Shown: positions 33,877 to 43,098, numbered from the stretch's first letter. The stretch is 64,000 bases of DNA from Qipengyuania flava (GCF_019448255.1 NZ_CP080410.1:124001-188000), one strand, 5' to 3'. Numbers and translations are program-made. Notes: generated by a model from the letters alone, not told the origin.

Positions 33877-34377
33877 TCAAAACTCGATCGTGACCGTTAC
33901 GGTGTCTTCGTATCGGCCTGAGACGGCCGTTCCATCGAAGGTGAGCTCACCATAGACGGGCAGCGTCTGGTATCCGGTTGCACCCGAATTGCCGCTGACT
34001 TGCCCGTTGCGCCTGTCCGTCCAGCGGCTTGTGTAGCCAGGGTCGGAATAAAGCTCGTAGCGCATGTACGCGTTGCTTGTCGGATTGCGCATGCGACGGT
34101 TGCGGCCGAGATTGTTGAGGCCACGATCCATCTTGATGACGAAATCGAGGTCGGCGGTGCATTGCACGTCGACCGCACCGGTCGCCTGAATCGTCCCGGC
34201 TGTCCCGATAACGAGGCCGAAGGCGACGTCAGCGGTGCTGATGGTGCACCCATCCACGATTGAGACAGCCATCTCGATATCCCCGGCGTTCCGGCGCGAC
34301 TGTGCCTCGGCAGGAACTGCCGTTGCGGCCAAGGCCAAGCTGATCGGAATCAGGACAGAGGTGGTACTAAGGCGCAT
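33877..34377 (-). CDS. Spore coat U domain protein, first gene of the pilus locus
   Basis: A 166-residue secreted SCPU protein: signal peptide ending near AVPAEAQ (residue 25), cysteines in VDGCTIST and VDVQCTAD, the basic loop RGLNNLGRNRRMRNP in mid-domain, and the end strand RYEDTVTVTIEF. The layout is that of a pilus subunit, but the basic loop and the distinct sequence suggest a minor or tip position. It has only one domain, whereas known archaic tip adhesins (CsuE type) have two. The upstream region contains a CtrA-like site. Confidence 0.78.
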   Translation of the reverse strand: MRLSTTSVLIPISLALAATAVPAEAQSRRNAGDIEMAVSIVDGCTISTADVAFGLVIGTAGTIQATGAVDVQCTADLDFVIKMDRGLNNLGRNRRMRNPTSNAYMRYELYSDPGYTSRWTDRRNGQVSGNSGATGYQTLPVYGELTFDGTAVSGRYEDTVTVTIEF

Positions 34378-34413
34378 TTCGGATCCGTAGGGACCCGAAG
34401 TATTCTGTTAAGG

Positions 34414-34428
34414 TAAATAACGCCTTAA
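34414..34428 (-). promoter_or_regulatory. CtrA-like site before the pilus locus
   Basis: On the minus strand TTAA-N7-TTTA, one base off the CtrA consensus, lies 37 bases before the first pilin start. It is part of an inverted TTAAGG...CCTTAA pattern at 34409-34430. Regulation of pili by CtrA is known in Caulobacter for a different pilus type. Confidence 0.35.
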
Positions 34429-34454
34429 GGCTGACACGAATGTGGCGGCGAGCG

Positions 34455-35432
34455 CTAGATGTCTCCGCCCGTAAGCCTCTGACAAATAAGGTCTAATTGA
34501 TCGAGAGTGCGGTAGCGGATCGTCACGCTGCCGGTGTTTGGGGTCGTGTCCGTGGTAATCTTCACCGGCATCCCGAGGAATTCCTCGAGGTGCCCCTGCA
34601 CGGCCGCAATGTCCGCATTGTCTTCTGCGGCGCGCTTGCTCGAAGCGTTTGCCTTGGCATTGCCACCCTCGCGTGGCTTGCGCGTGAGCGCTTCCATCTC
34701 GCGTACGGAAAGGCCTTCGGAAACCGCCTTTTTCGCCAGCTCAGTCGCGCCTTCGCGCCCCACGAGCGCACGGGCGTGGCCCATGGAAAGCGATCCGTCG
34801 GCGAGAAACGCGAGAACGGTGTCCGGCAGGCCCAGCAAGCGCTGGAAATTGGCGACGTGGCTACGCGACTTGTCGACCAACTTGGCGATCTCGGCCTGGG
34901 TCATTCCCTCATCGTCGGCAAGCTTCTGGTAGGCGCGCGCCTCTTCCACCGGATTGAGATCCTCGCGCTGGAGGTTCTCGATAAGGGCAAGCGCCATGAC
35001 CTCGCGCTGGTCGAGTTCACGGACCAGCGCCGGGATTTCGTGCAAACGCGCCTTTTGCGCAGCGCGCCAACGGCGTTCACCCGCGACCAGGCGATAGCGC
35101 CCTGCCCCGAGCGGAGACACGATGATCGGCTGGATCACGCCGCGGGTTGCGATCGACGAGGCCAGCGATTCGAGCGCATCTTCGTCGAAATGGGTGCGCG
35201 GCTGACCAGGCAGCGGCTCGATGTCTGCCACGGGGATGGACGCGAGCCCGTCTGAAATTGCTACGGGCGCTGGCGAAGTTGTGGTGCCGCCTTCTGCAGG
35301 TGTGGCGGCAGGCTGCGAACGCACAAGCGGCTCTTCCCGGCGTGTTTCCCCCAAGAGGGCGCCAAGGCCCTTACCCAGCTTCTTCTTGCGATCGATGGTC
35401 TTCGCTCCCGTCGTGGTATCAGCCCCGCTCAT
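34455..35432 (-). CDS. parB: Chromosome partitioning protein ParB
   Basis: A 325-residue CTP-dependent DNA clamp. The basic N-terminal LGKGLGALLGE (ParA activation segment) is near residue 18. The CTP-binding motifs GERRWRAAQKA and LIENLQREDLNP lie between 117 and 160. The helix-turn-helix that reads parS (TQAEIAKLVDKSRSHVANFQ) is near 177-196. The dimerisation tail ends with TGSVTIRYRTLDQLDLIC. It binds the three parS sites at 36281, 37213 and 38739. The start overlaps parA by ATGA. Confidence 0.97.
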   Translation of the reverse strand: MSGADTTTGAKTIDRKKKLGKGLGALLGETRREEPLVRSQPAATPAEGGTTTSPAPVAISDGLASIPVADIEPLPGQPRTHFDEDALESLASSIATRGVIQPIIVSPLGAGRYRLVAGERRWRAAQKARLHEIPALVRELDQREVMALALIENLQREDLNPVEEARAYQKLADDEGMTQAEIAKLVDKSRSHVANFQRLLGLPDTVLAFLADGSLSMGHARALVGREGATELAKKAVSEGLSVREMEALTRKPREGGNAKANASSKRAAEDNADIAAVQGHLEEFLGMPVKITTDTTPNTGSVTIRYRTLDQLDLICQRLTGGDI

Positions 35433-36220
35433 GCTGCCTTCCTCTTCTCGGGCAGGCGGCCGATCAGCTCGCGCGCCAAGGCGATATAGGCGCGGCTACC
35501 GGGGCAATTGTGATCGTAAACCAGCGCCGGCATCCCGTGGCTCGGCGCTTCGGAAAGGCGGACATTGCGCGGGATGACGCTCTCGAACACGAGATTGCCG
35601 AGACAATCGCGCACATCGTCGGCAACCTGGTCGGTCAGGCGGTTGCGGCGGTCAAACATGGTGAGGACCACGCCAACGATGCCCAGATCCTGGTTGAAGC
35701 CCTGCTGGACGCGCTCGACCGTCTGCAGCAGCTGGCTAAGGCCTTCCAGCGCAAAGAATTCGCACTGGAGCGGCACCAGCAGCGTGTCCGCCGCGCACAG
35801 GGCATTGAGGGTCAGCAAACCCAGCGAAGGCGGGCAATCGATGAAACATACGTCATAGCCCGCAAAACTGCCGCGAGCCTGCGCTGAGAGCGCCTTGGTA
35901 AGACGCGAAGTCCGGTCATCGACGGATACCAGCTCCACCTCGGCCCCCGAGAGGTCCTGCGTAGCCGGCACAACATCGAGGCCGGGAATTTCGGTAGGCT
36001 GCGCGCATTCGGCAAGCGATGCCTGTTCGAGAAGGAGGTCGTAGCTCGTATTCTCGCGCGCGGCGCCGGCCACACCCAGACCAGTGGATGCGTTACCCTG
36101 CGGATCGAGGTCGATCAGGAGCGTCTTCCACCCCGTCGCCGCCATCGCCGTGGCGATGTTGATGGCGGTGGTGGTCTTGCCAACCCCGCCTTTCTGGTTG
36201 GCGATAGCGATGGTGATCAT
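35429..36220 (-). CDS. parA: Chromosome partitioning ATPase ParA
   Basis: A 263-residue deviant Walker ATPase: the signature KGGVGKTTT near residues 10-18 includes the additional lysine, Walker A' DLDPQGNAST follows near 38, and Walker B DCPPSLGLLTLN is near 121. It forms a nucleoid-bound gradient that pulls ParB-parS complexes toward the poles. The start ATG 36220 ([11 protein letters not shown]) overlaps the rsmG stop by four bases. Longer upstream frame belongs to rsmG on the same strand in another frame. Confidence 0.97.
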   Translation of the reverse strand: MITIAIANQKGGVGKTTTAINIATAMAATGWKTLLIDLDPQGNASTGLGVAGAARENTSYDLLLEQASLAECAQPTEIPGLDVVPATQDLSGAEVELVSVDDRTSRLTKALSAQARGSFAGYDVCFIDCPPSLGLLTLNALCAADTLLVPLQCEFFALEGLSQLLQTVERVQQGFNQDLGIVGVVLTMFDRRNRLTDQVADDVRDCLGNLVFESVIPRNVRLSEAPSHGMPALVYDHNCPGSRAYIALARELIGRLPEKRKAA

Positions 36221-36846
36221 GCTTTTGCGCTCCATTGTCCGCGGCCGACGATGATTCCCGCCTCGGGATCGGTTCGCGATTGTTCCACGTGAAACATCTC
36301 TCGCCGATTCTTGGGCAGTGCCTGCACTTCTTGCTCCGCCGAACGTCCCTTGGGCAACACCCAAAGCGTTCCCCTTGTGGAGAAGCGTGCGGATAAGGTG
36401 AGCAAACGGTCCAACGGAGCGAAGGCTCGAGCGGAGATTACGGAGGCCTCGAAGTCCTCTACCTTTTCCAGGCGCTGGCCCTCGACACGGCAATTTTGGA
36501 GGCCCATCAACGCCGCGACGCGCTCAAGCCATTCGACCCGGCGGGCGCGCGATTCCACAAGGATTACAGATATTTCCGGGCGCATGGCTGCAATCACCAG
36601 GCCTGGAAAGCCCGCCCCGCTGCCAAGATCCAGCCAGGGTCCGCCTGAACCCCCGGCGTGGGGAAGCAACTGCGCCGAATCGGCGATATGGCGCTGCCAA
36701 ACAATTGGCAGTGTCGCGCGGGCGATAAGATTTTGCCGCTCGTTCTCTTCGGCCAGCTCTCGTACAAGGCAATCAAGCCGCTCGATGGCCGCCTCATCAC
36801 ACAGGTTAGCTACGAAAGCGCGGGCCTCCGCCTCATTGGATATCAT
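36217..36846 (-). CDS. rsmG: 16S rRNA (guanine527-N7)-methyltransferase RsmG
   Basis: A 209-residue Rossmann methyltransferase. The SAM loop [12 protein letters not shown] is near residue 71. The N-terminal helix region [18 protein letters not shown] and the later [10 protein letters not shown] are family features. It methylates G527 of 16S rRNA. The gene overlaps parA downstream and mnmG upstream by ATGA, as in many alphaproteobacteria. A perfect parS site lies within its last codons at 36281-36296. Confidence 0.95.
   Translation of the reverse strand: MISNEAEARAFVANLCDEAAIERLDCLVRELAEENERQNLIARATLPIVWQRHIADSAQLLPHAGGSGGPWLDLGSGAGFPGLVIAAMRPEISVILVESRARRVEWLERVAALMGLQNCRVEGQRLEKVEDFEASVISARAFAPLDRLLTLSARFSTRGTLWVLPKGRSAEQEVQALPKNRREMFHVEQSRTDPEAGIIVGRGQWSAKA
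36281..36296. other. parS centromere site 1
   Basis: TGTTCCACGTGAAACA matches the bacterial parS consensus exactly in all 16 positions. It lies inside the 3' end of rsmG, just upstream of parA-parB. Confidence 0.92.
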
Positions 36847-38693
36847 GCCGCTTTATCCAGTTTTCGCGCGTGAACCAGCAAGGCAGCCAGCGCCGCAGGC
36901 GTGATTCCCCGGATACGCCCGGCCGCCGCAAGGGTTTCCGGTCGCGCCTGCGAAAGCCGTTCGATCATCTCGTTCGAGAGCCCAGGCACCTCGGCAAAGG
37001 GGAAATTGGGCGGAAGGTGCTGCGCTTCGCTCGTCCTTACATCGGCCAATTCGGCCTTTTGGCGAGCAAGATAGGGCGCGTAGAATGCGTCCTCCGCCAT
37101 CTCCACCGCGAGTGTGTCTCTCGGGTCCACACCCTCGAGCCACGTTTCAAGATCGCCAAGCTGGACGTGGCCAGCAGCGATCCAGTCGCGTGCCGATCGT
37201 GGCCCAGCGTCCTGTTTCACGTGAAACCCTGCCTCGACCAGTGCCTTGGAGTGGATGGGTTTCGACAGCGCCTCCTCGTAGCGGGCTCGCCGATCTTCAC
37301 GGGCTTCAAACCACTCGCGCCGCTCGCTTCCGACAAGCCCCGAGGTAATACCAAGGGGCGTCAGGCGCGTATCCGCGTTGCTCGCCCTGAGACGCAGACG
37401 GTATTCGGCGCGCGATGTCAGCATTCGATAGGGCTCCGTGATGCCCTGTAGAGTGAGGTCATCGACCATGACTGCGATGTAGGAATTGGTGCGGTCGAGC
37501 GCGGGTGCTTCTCCTGCCCCGCATGCGGCCGCTGCGTGCATCCCCGCGACCAGACCCTGCGCGGCTGCCTCCTCGTAACCGGTCGTTCCGTTGATCTGCC
37601 CTGCGCAATAGAGACCCGGGATAGCATGCAGCTCCAGCGAGGACTTCAAGGCCCGGGGGTCGATATGATCGTATTCGACGGCATAGCCCGGAACGACCAT
37701 CTCGACCCGCTCCAAACCCTCCATCGCCCGCAACATGCCGTGCTGAACGTCAGTAGGCAGTGAGGTGGAAATGCCGTTGGGGTAGACGAGCTGGGTGTCT
37801 AGACCCTCGGGCTCGAGGAAAACCTGGTGCCCTTCCCGATCGCCGAAGCGGTGGATCTTGTCCTCGATCGACGGGCAGTAGCGCGGACCTGCCGCATCGA
37901 TAGCGCCGGAGAACAGGGGGGAGCGGTCGAGATTGGCGCGAATGATGTCATGCGCCTGAGCATTCGTGCGCGTAATTGCACAGAAGACCTGCGGATTGAC
38001 CCGGCCAGTCGATCGCGAGCTCATCGTCCAGGTGTCGTCGTCCGACGGCTGCTCCTCGAGCGCTCCCCAATTGATGGTTCGACCGTCAAGACGGGGAGGT
38101 GTTCCGGTCTTCAGGCGCCCCATGGGCAGGTCGGCGCCGCGAAGCTGTTCCGCGAGGCGGTGTGCAGCACCCTCCTCTATCCGGCCACCTTCAAACCGCT
38201 CCTCACCACGGAAGAGAACTCCGCCAAGGAAGGTGCCGGTGCACAAGATAACACTCGAAGCCGCAAGCGCAGTCCCATCAGCGAGTTCGAGGCCGCTGAC
38301 CCGTCCGCCCTCCAACCGGAGCGACGCCGCTTCACCAGCAATCAAGCTAAGCCCATCCTGAGACCGAACATGCGATTGGACCGCCCGGTGAAAGAGCCTC
38401 CGATCCGCCTGCACCCGCGGGCCCCAGACAGCGCTGCCCTTCGAACGATTGAGCATCCGATAGTGAATTGCCGCCGCATCAGCAGCGCGGCCAATTACGC
38501 CGTCCAGTGCATCCACCTCGCGCACAAGGTGCCCCTTGCCCAGGCCGCCGATCGCGGGATTGCAACTCATCGCACCGATCTTGTCGAGGTCGAGACTGAC
38601 CAGGCCGACGCGCGCGCCCATGCGCGAAGCCGCGCACGCCGCTTCGACACCGGCGTGCCCGCCGCCGACGACTAGAACATCGAATTCCTGCAT
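36843..38693 (-). CDS. mnmG: tRNA uridine-5-carboxymethylaminomethyl modification enzyme MnmG
   Basis: A 616-residue FAD protein. The dinucleotide-binding motif [19 protein letters not shown] is at 8-26. The conserved [15 protein letters not shown] near 272 and [17 protein letters not shown] near 369 are diagnostic. With MnmE it installs cmnm5 at U34 of several tRNAs. The gene carries a parS site at 37213 in its coding sequence and another just upstream of its start. It is co-directional with mnmE. Confidence 0.96.
   Translation of the reverse strand: MQEFDVLVVGGGHAGVEAACAASRMGARVGLVSLDLDKIGAMSCNPAIGGLGKGHLVREVDALDGVIGRAADAAAIHYRMLNRSKGSAVWGPRVQADRRLFHRAVQSHVRSQDGLSLIAGEAASLRLEGGRVSGLELADGTALAASSVILCTGTFLGGVLFRGEERFEGGRIEEGAAHRLAEQLRGADLPMGRLKTGTPPRLDGRTINWGALEEQPSDDDTWTMSSRSTGRVNPQVFCAITRTNAQAHDIIRANLDRSPLFSGAIDAAGPRYCPSIEDKIHRFGDREGHQVFLEPEGLDTQLVYPNGISTSLPTDVQHGMLRAMEGLERVEMVVPGYAVEYDHIDPRALKSSLELHAIPGLYCAGQINGTTGYEEAAAQGLVAGMHAAAACGAGEAPALDRTNSYIAVMVDDLTLQGITEPYRMLTSRAEYRLRLRASNADTRLTPLGITSGLVGSERREWFEAREDRRARYEEALSKPIHSKALVEAGFHVKQDAGPRSARDWIAAGHVQLGDLETWLEGVDPRDTLAVEMAEDAFYAPYLARQKAELADVRTSEAQHLPPNFPFAEVPGLSNEMIERLSQARPETLAAAGRIRGITPAALAALLVHARKLDKAA
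37213..37228. other. parS centromere site 2
   Basis: TGTTTCACGTGAAACC matches the palindromic TGTTTCACGTGAAACA in 15 of 16 positions. It lies within mnmG. Confidence 0.88.
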
Positions 38694-38738
38694 AGGCCGC
38701 GCGCCTTATCCCAGACCGGGATTCGCGTCAAAGCTCCA

Positions 38739-38754
38739 TGTTTCACGTGAAACA
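38739..38754. other. parS centromere site 3
   Basis: TGTTTCACGTGAAACA is a perfect 16-base palindrome and an exact parS. It lies in the 68-base spacer between mnmE and mnmG, the only parS of the three outside coding sequence. Confidence 0.93.
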
Positions 38755-38761
38755 GAGCCGG

Positions 38762-40030
38762 CTACTTTCCGATGCAGAACCGCCCGAAGAGCGCGTCCAG
38801 CATCTCCTCCGTGCTGTCCCGGCCAACCAGTCGGTCGAGCGCGACCCGCGCCGCGCGCAGTCGCTCGGCCGCAACCAAGAGATCGCCATCGGTATCGACC
38901 GCCTCAAGGTTCTCGACCGCCTCAAGCGCGAGTGCCTTTTGCCGGCGGTTGAACGCCATACGATCCGCCGGAGGCAAGGCCGCACGTCCGCGCTCGGAAA
39001 GAAGGTCAAGGAGCGCATCCACCCCCTCACCCGTAACCGAGGACACTTTGAGGCCCGAACCCTGCACCTCAGCCACATCGGCCTTTGCGTGGATCTGCAC
39101 CGACCCAGCCGGCGCCTCTTCCTCAGCCCCCAGCCACAGGACAATCTGACCCTCCTCGACCTCGCGGCGCGCCCGCTCGATACCGATTGCCTCAATCGCA
39201 CCCGCACCGCTCTCACGCATGCCCGCCGTATCCACCAGGACGAGAGGGACACCGCCAACCGAAACGGGACGCTCCAGCACATCGCGCGTCGTTCCCGCTT
39301 CCGCAGTCACGATGGCCGCGTCATCGGCCAATAAAGCGTTGAAAAGAGATGATTTTCCGGCGTTCGGGGGGCCTGCAAGAACGACACGAACGCCATCCCG
39401 AAGCCTGTCGGTCGCAGGACGCTCAATCACCGCACGGATTTCGGCGCACAAAGCCGACAAATCGGGCTGGAACCCCGCCGGAAGCGCAGCAACATCGTCC
39501 TCATCCGCAAAATCGATGACCGCCTCGATAAGCGCGGCAAAACCAAGCACCCGCTCGCGCCAACCCTCGATATGGCCAGACACCTGCCCGCCGACCGAGC
39601 GCATGGCACCCCGTCGCTGGAGTTCCGTTTCAGCAGAAAGCAGGTCGCCCAGCCCTTCCGCCTGCGCAAGGTCGATGCGGCCGTTGGCAAAGGCTCGCCG
39701 GGTGAATTCCCCGGCTTCGGCTTCGCGCAGTCCCTCCATCGAGCCAAGCGCAGCCAGAACAGCGGCAACTACGGCGCGACCGCCGTGGCAATGCAGCTCG
39801 GCAAGATCCTCGCCCGTTGCGGTCGCGGGGCCGGGAAACCACAGCACCAACGCCTGATCGAGCGCCTCGCCATCAGCGTCCCGCAGAGTCCGCAAGCTGG
39901 GGGAACGTGGCTCCGGCAAAGAGCCCAAGAGCGCCTGCAGAGCATCGCCAGATCGAGGCCCGCTGATACGAACGACCGCGATGGCAGCCGGGAGCGCGCC
40001 GCTCGACAGGGCGTAGATCGTCTCGACCAT
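38762..40030 (-). CDS. mnmE: tRNA modification GTPase MnmE
   Basis: A 422-residue three-domain GTPase, somewhat shorter than the 450 typical of enterobacteria. The N-terminal domain binds a folate cofactor. The G domain has AGPPNAGKSSLFN (G1), GTTRD (G2) and DTAGMRES (G3). The C-terminal FCIGK ends with the catalytic-cysteine motif. The G4 base-recognition motif, usually NKxD, reads AKAD here (HAKAD), so the asparagine is absent. It partners with MnmG, encoded next downstream. The start is ATG 40030. Confidence 0.94.
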   Translation of the reverse strand: MVETIYALSSGALPAAIAVVRISGPRSGDALQALLGSLPEPRSPSLRTLRDADGEALDQALVLWFPGPATATGEDLAELHCHGGRAVVAAVLAALGSMEGLREAEAGEFTRRAFANGRIDLAQAEGLGDLLSAETELQRRGAMRSVGGQVSGHIEGWRERVLGFAALIEAVIDFADEDDVAALPAGFQPDLSALCAEIRAVIERPATDRLRDGVRVVLAGPPNAGKSSLFNALLADDAAIVTAEAGTTRDVLERPVSVGGVPLVLVDTAGMRESGAGAIEAIGIERARREVEEGQIVLWLGAEEEAPAGSVQIHAKADVAEVQGSGLKVSSVTGEGVDALLDLLSERGRAALPPADRMAFNRRQKALALEAVENLEAVDTDGDLLVAAERLRAARVALDRLVGRDSTEEMLDALFGRFCIGK

Positions 40031-40045
40031 GGAGCGAAGGCTGCC

Positions 40046-40309
40046 TTACTTGTCGTCGGTATCCTTGGCGGAGCCCGTGTTGCGGGCCGCGTTGGCGCCT
40101 TCCATGAAGCTCTGGAACAGCTTGAAGCCCGCCTGCCCCATCGGAGCGAGCTGCTTGGCGTATTCCTGCAACTGATCGGTGTTGTTCACACCCTTCATCG
40201 CCTTCGACATCATGTCGACATAGACCGCGTTGGCCTTGCCGACATCGGGCAAGCCCATGAACGTCCGCGCCTCTTCGGGCGTGCAGTCGATTTCGATATG
40301 GACCTTCAT
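40046..40309 (-). CDS. DUF6489 family small protein
   Basis: An 87-residue protein starting MKVHIEIDCTPEEARTFMGL. The N-terminal strand and following helix, then PMGQAGFKLFQSFMEGANAA, match a small family typical of alphaproteobacteria (DUF6489). Proline- and aspartate-poor helices dominate, and the tail is acidic. Function is unknown. It is 15 bases upstream of mnmE and probably leads the mnmE-mnmG-rsmG-parAB transcript. Confidence 0.75.
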   Translation of the reverse strand: MKVHIEIDCTPEEARTFMGLPDVGKANAVYVDMMSKAMKGVNNTDQLQEYAKQLAPMGQAGFKLFQSFMEGANAARNTGSAKDTDDK

Positions 40310-40331
40310 GGCGCTTCCTCCGTTATCCTGT

Positions 40332-40353
40332 GCGAAACCCTATTTGGGTTCGC
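40332..40353. promoter_or_regulatory. Inverted repeat in a divergent promoter region
   Basis: GCGAAACCC (40332-40340) and GGGTTCGC (40346-40353) pair with one bulged A around TATTT. The element sits between divergent genes (DUF6489 at 40309 and the hydrolase at 40409). An operator is possible but unproven. Confidence 0.3.
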
Positions 40354-40408
40354 ATTACGCGTCATGCAAGCATAAGACACCATAACCTTAGAGGGAGCCT
40401 TCCAACCG

Positions 40409-41107
40409 ATGACCGAAACCGTCACGATTTCCACCCTGTCCGGCGACGAAACCTTCACCGCCTATGTGGCCCGTCCGGCCGACACCCCGAAGGCGGCAAT
40501 CCTGGTAATCCAGGAGATCTTCGGCGTGAACGCCGGCATCCGACGCAAATGCGACAAGCTTGCCGAGGAAGGCTATCTCGCCGTCGCGCCCGACCTTTTC
40601 TGGCGGCTCGAACCGGGCGTTGAACTCGATCCTGACGTGGAGCCCGAATTCCAGCGCGCGCTCGACCTGATGGGCAAGTTCGACCAGGACCAGGGCGTTC
40701 GCGATATCGAAGCGACGATCCACCACATTCGCCGCGAAGAAGGCGTGCCGAAGGTCGGCTGCGTCGGCTACTGCCTCGGCGGCCGGCTCGCCTTCATGAC
40801 CGCCGCGCGCACCGATATCGATGCCAGCGTCGGCTATTACGGTGTCGGCATTGACGGTCTGCTGGGTGAAAAGCATGCGATCGCCCACCCGCTCATGCTC
40901 CACATCCCGACCGAGGACGGTTTCGTCGACAAGGCCACGCAGAAGGCGATGCACGAGGGCCTCGACGACCATCCCAAGGTCACGCTTCACGACTACGAGG
41001 GCCTCGACCACGGCTTTGCGACCGAATTCGGCAAGCGTCGGGCCGAAGACGCCGCGCAGCTGGCCGACAGCCGGACCGCTGAGTTCTTCGCAGCAAACCT
41101 CGCCTGA
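40409..41107 (+). CDS. Dienelactone hydrolase family protein
   Basis: A 232-residue alpha/beta hydrolase. The nucleophile elbow GYCLGG has a cysteine (near residue 123), as in dienelactone hydrolases. The acid is likely in PTEDGFVD and the histidine in EGLDHGFA near 204. Cytoplasmic hydrolysis of a lactone or ester is inferred, and the true substrate is unknown. It is followed after three bases by the glutamate synthase-like gene, so the two may be in one operon. Confidence 0.88.
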   Translation: MTETVTISTLSGDETFTAYVARPADTPKAAILVIQEIFGVNAGIRRKCDKLAEEGYLAVAPDLFWRLEPGVELDPDVEPEFQRALDLMGKFDQDQGVRDIEATIHHIRREEGVPKVGCVGYCLGGRLAFMTAARTDIDASVGYYGVGIDGLLGEKHAIAHPLMLHIPTEDGFVDKATQKAMHEGLDDHPKVTLHDYEGLDHGFATEFGKRRAEDAAQLADSRTAEFFAANLA

Positions 41108-41110
41108 CGC

Positions 41111-42700
41111 GTGGAGCAACTGCCCTTTCGCTACATCGTTCCCGCAGCGCTGGCGGCGCTTGTTGCGTTTGCCGCACTGTGGGAACCGGCCCAGTGGTTG
41201 CTCTGGGGACTCGTGCCGTTGCTGCTGCTGGCCTTGTGGGACTTCTTCCAGACCAAGCACACGCTGCGGCGCAATTACCCCCTCCTAGCCCGCATCCGCT
41301 GGCTGATGGAGGACCTGCGTCCGTTCGCGCAGGCCTACATCGTCGAGGACGACCTCGACGGTCGCCCCTTCAGCCACCAGGCGCGCGCGCTGGTCTACGC
41401 TCGGGCGAAGGGCGATCTCGATTCCCACCCGATGGGTACCGAGCTCGACGTCTATTCCGACGAGTACGAATGGCTCAGCCATTCGGTCGCTCCGAAAGCC
41501 GATGCTCCTGACCATTGGCGGCTGACCATCGGTGAGGGCACCTGCTCCAAGCCCTACTCCTCCGCCCTGCTGAACATCTCGGCGATGAGCTTCGGTTCGC
41601 TTTCGGCGCGCGCCATCGAGGCGCTCAACGCCGGCGCAAAACTCGGGGGTTTTGCGCACAACACGGGTGAGGGATCGATCAGCCGCTATCACAGGGCCCC
41701 TGGTGGAGACCTCATTTGGGAACTCGGTAGCGGGTATTTTGGCGCGCGGGCGCCGGACGGCAATTTCGATCCCGAACAGTTCCGCGACAACGCCAGCGCC
41801 GATCAGGTCAAGATGGTCGAGATCAAGCTCAGCCAGGGCGCGAAACCCGGCCACGGCGGGGTTCTGCCGGGCGCGAAGGTGACCAAGGAAATCGCCGAAG
41901 CGCGCGGAGTCCCTGTTGGCGAAACGGTCACCTCACCCCCGGCTCACCCCGCCTTCTCGACACCCATCGAGATGCTCGAATGGATCACACAACTGCGCGA
42001 GCTTTCCGGCGGCAAGCCCGTTGGCATCAAGCTGTGCGTCGGCCAGCCGCACGAACTCTTCTCCATCGGCAAGGCCATGCTGGAAACCGGCCTGCACCCC
42101 GACTTCATCACGGTCGACGGCGCGGAAGGCGGCACAGGGGCCGCACCGCTCGAACTGTCTAACTCTGTCGGCATGCCACTGCGTGAAGGGCAGATCATGG
42201 TCCGCAACATGCTGGTCGGCACGGGCTTGAAGGACAAGGTGATGATTGCCGCTTCGGGCAAGATCCATTCGGGCGCGCAGATGGCCAAGGCCTTCGCCCT
42301 GGGCGCCGACTGGTGCAACGCCGCGCGTCCCTTCATGTTCTCGCTCGGCTGCGTCCAGTCGATGAACTGCCACAAGGGCACCTGCCCTACCGGTATCGCT
42401 ACCCAGGATGCCTGGCGGCAGAGCGGGCTCGTGGTGGAGGACAAGGCCCCGCGCGTCGCGAGATTCCAACGCCAGACGCTGCACTCCCTGCGCGAAATCG
42501 TCGTCGCCATGGGCCTCTCGAGCCCGTGGGAAATCGCTCCGCAGGACATGCGCGAGCGCTTGAATGGCGCGCGCTCGGATGCCATCGATCGCATCTACAC
42601 CTTCCTCGAGCCGGGCCAGTTGCTCGAGGGAGCGGATGACACACCTTACGCCCGGCACTGGCATGCAGCGCGGGCAGACACGTTCCGGAGGGCAGGATGA
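41111..42700 (+). CDS. FMN-binding glutamate synthase family protein
   Basis: A 529-residue protein. Two membrane segments near residues 7-45 (AALAALVAFAALWEP, LLWGLVPLLLLALWDFF) precede a TIM-barrel domain like the FMN domain of GltB. FMN and cluster residues appear in GAKPGHGGVLPGAKVTKEIA, DGAEGGTGAAP and GCVQSMNCHKGTCPTGIATQD (3Fe-4S cysteines). No glutaminase domain is present, so it is not a full glutamate synthase. Its electron donor and role are unknown. The start is GTG 41111. The next gene overlaps its stop by ATGA. Confidence 0.88.
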   Translation: MEQLPFRYIVPAALAALVAFAALWEPAQWLLWGLVPLLLLALWDFFQTKHTLRRNYPLLARIRWLMEDLRPFAQAYIVEDDLDGRPFSHQARALVYARAKGDLDSHPMGTELDVYSDEYEWLSHSVAPKADAPDHWRLTIGEGTCSKPYSSALLNISAMSFGSLSARAIEALNAGAKLGGFAHNTGEGSISRYHRAPGGDLIWELGSGYFGARAPDGNFDPEQFRDNASADQVKMVEIKLSQGAKPGHGGVLPGAKVTKEIAEARGVPVGETVTSPPAHPAFSTPIEMLEWITQLRELSGGKPVGIKLCVGQPHELFSIGKAMLETGLHPDFITVDGAEGGTGAAPLELSNSVGMPLREGQIMVRNMLVGTGLKDKVMIAASGKIHSGAQMAKAFALGADWCNAARPFMFSLGCVQSMNCHKGTCPTGIATQDAWRQSGLVVEDKAPRVARFQRQTLHSLREIVVAMGLSSPWEIAPQDMRERLNGARSDAIDRIYTFLEPGQLLEGADDTPYARHWHAARADTFRRAG

Positions 42701-43098
42701 GTGCAGAGATCGGGCTAAAGCGCTGGCACGAGGTTATCGAGAACGGCAGCACGCCTGAAGAGCTGGCGGGCATCATCCACGAGGACGCGGTGTTCCATTC
42801 GCCGGTCGTTCATACCCCGCAGGAAGGGCGCGCGATCGTCGTCGCCTACCTCTCGGCGGCGGGCAACACGCTCGGTAACGACAGCTTCCAGTACCTGCGC
42901 GAACTGGTCGATGGCGAGAACGCCATGCTCGAATTCCAGACCGAAATGGACGGCATTCACGTGAACGGCATCGACCTCATCCGCTTCGACGAGGACGGTA
43001 TGATCACCGATTTCAAGGTCATGGTCCGTCCGCTCAAGGCCGTGAATAAGGTCTGGGAACAGATGGGCGCTATGCTGGAGAAGATGAAGGGGTCATAA
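42697..43098 (+). CDS. Nuclear transport factor 2 (SnoaL)-like protein
   Basis: A 133-residue alpha+beta cone protein. The helical start GLKRWHEVIENG and the strand blocks DAVFHSPVVHTPQEGRAIVVAYL and GIDLIRFDEDGMITDFKVMVRP are typical of NTF2-like proteins. It could be an isomerase or a binding protein. The start overlaps the preceding gene by four bases. The stop lies six bases inside the convergent ATPase gene. Confidence 0.82.
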   Translation: MSAEIGLKRWHEVIENGSTPEELAGIIHEDAVFHSPVVHTPQEGRAIVVAYLSAAGNTLGNDSFQYLRELVDGENAMLEFQTEMDGIHVNGIDLIRFDEDGMITDFKVMVRPLKAVNKVWEQMGAMLEKMKGS

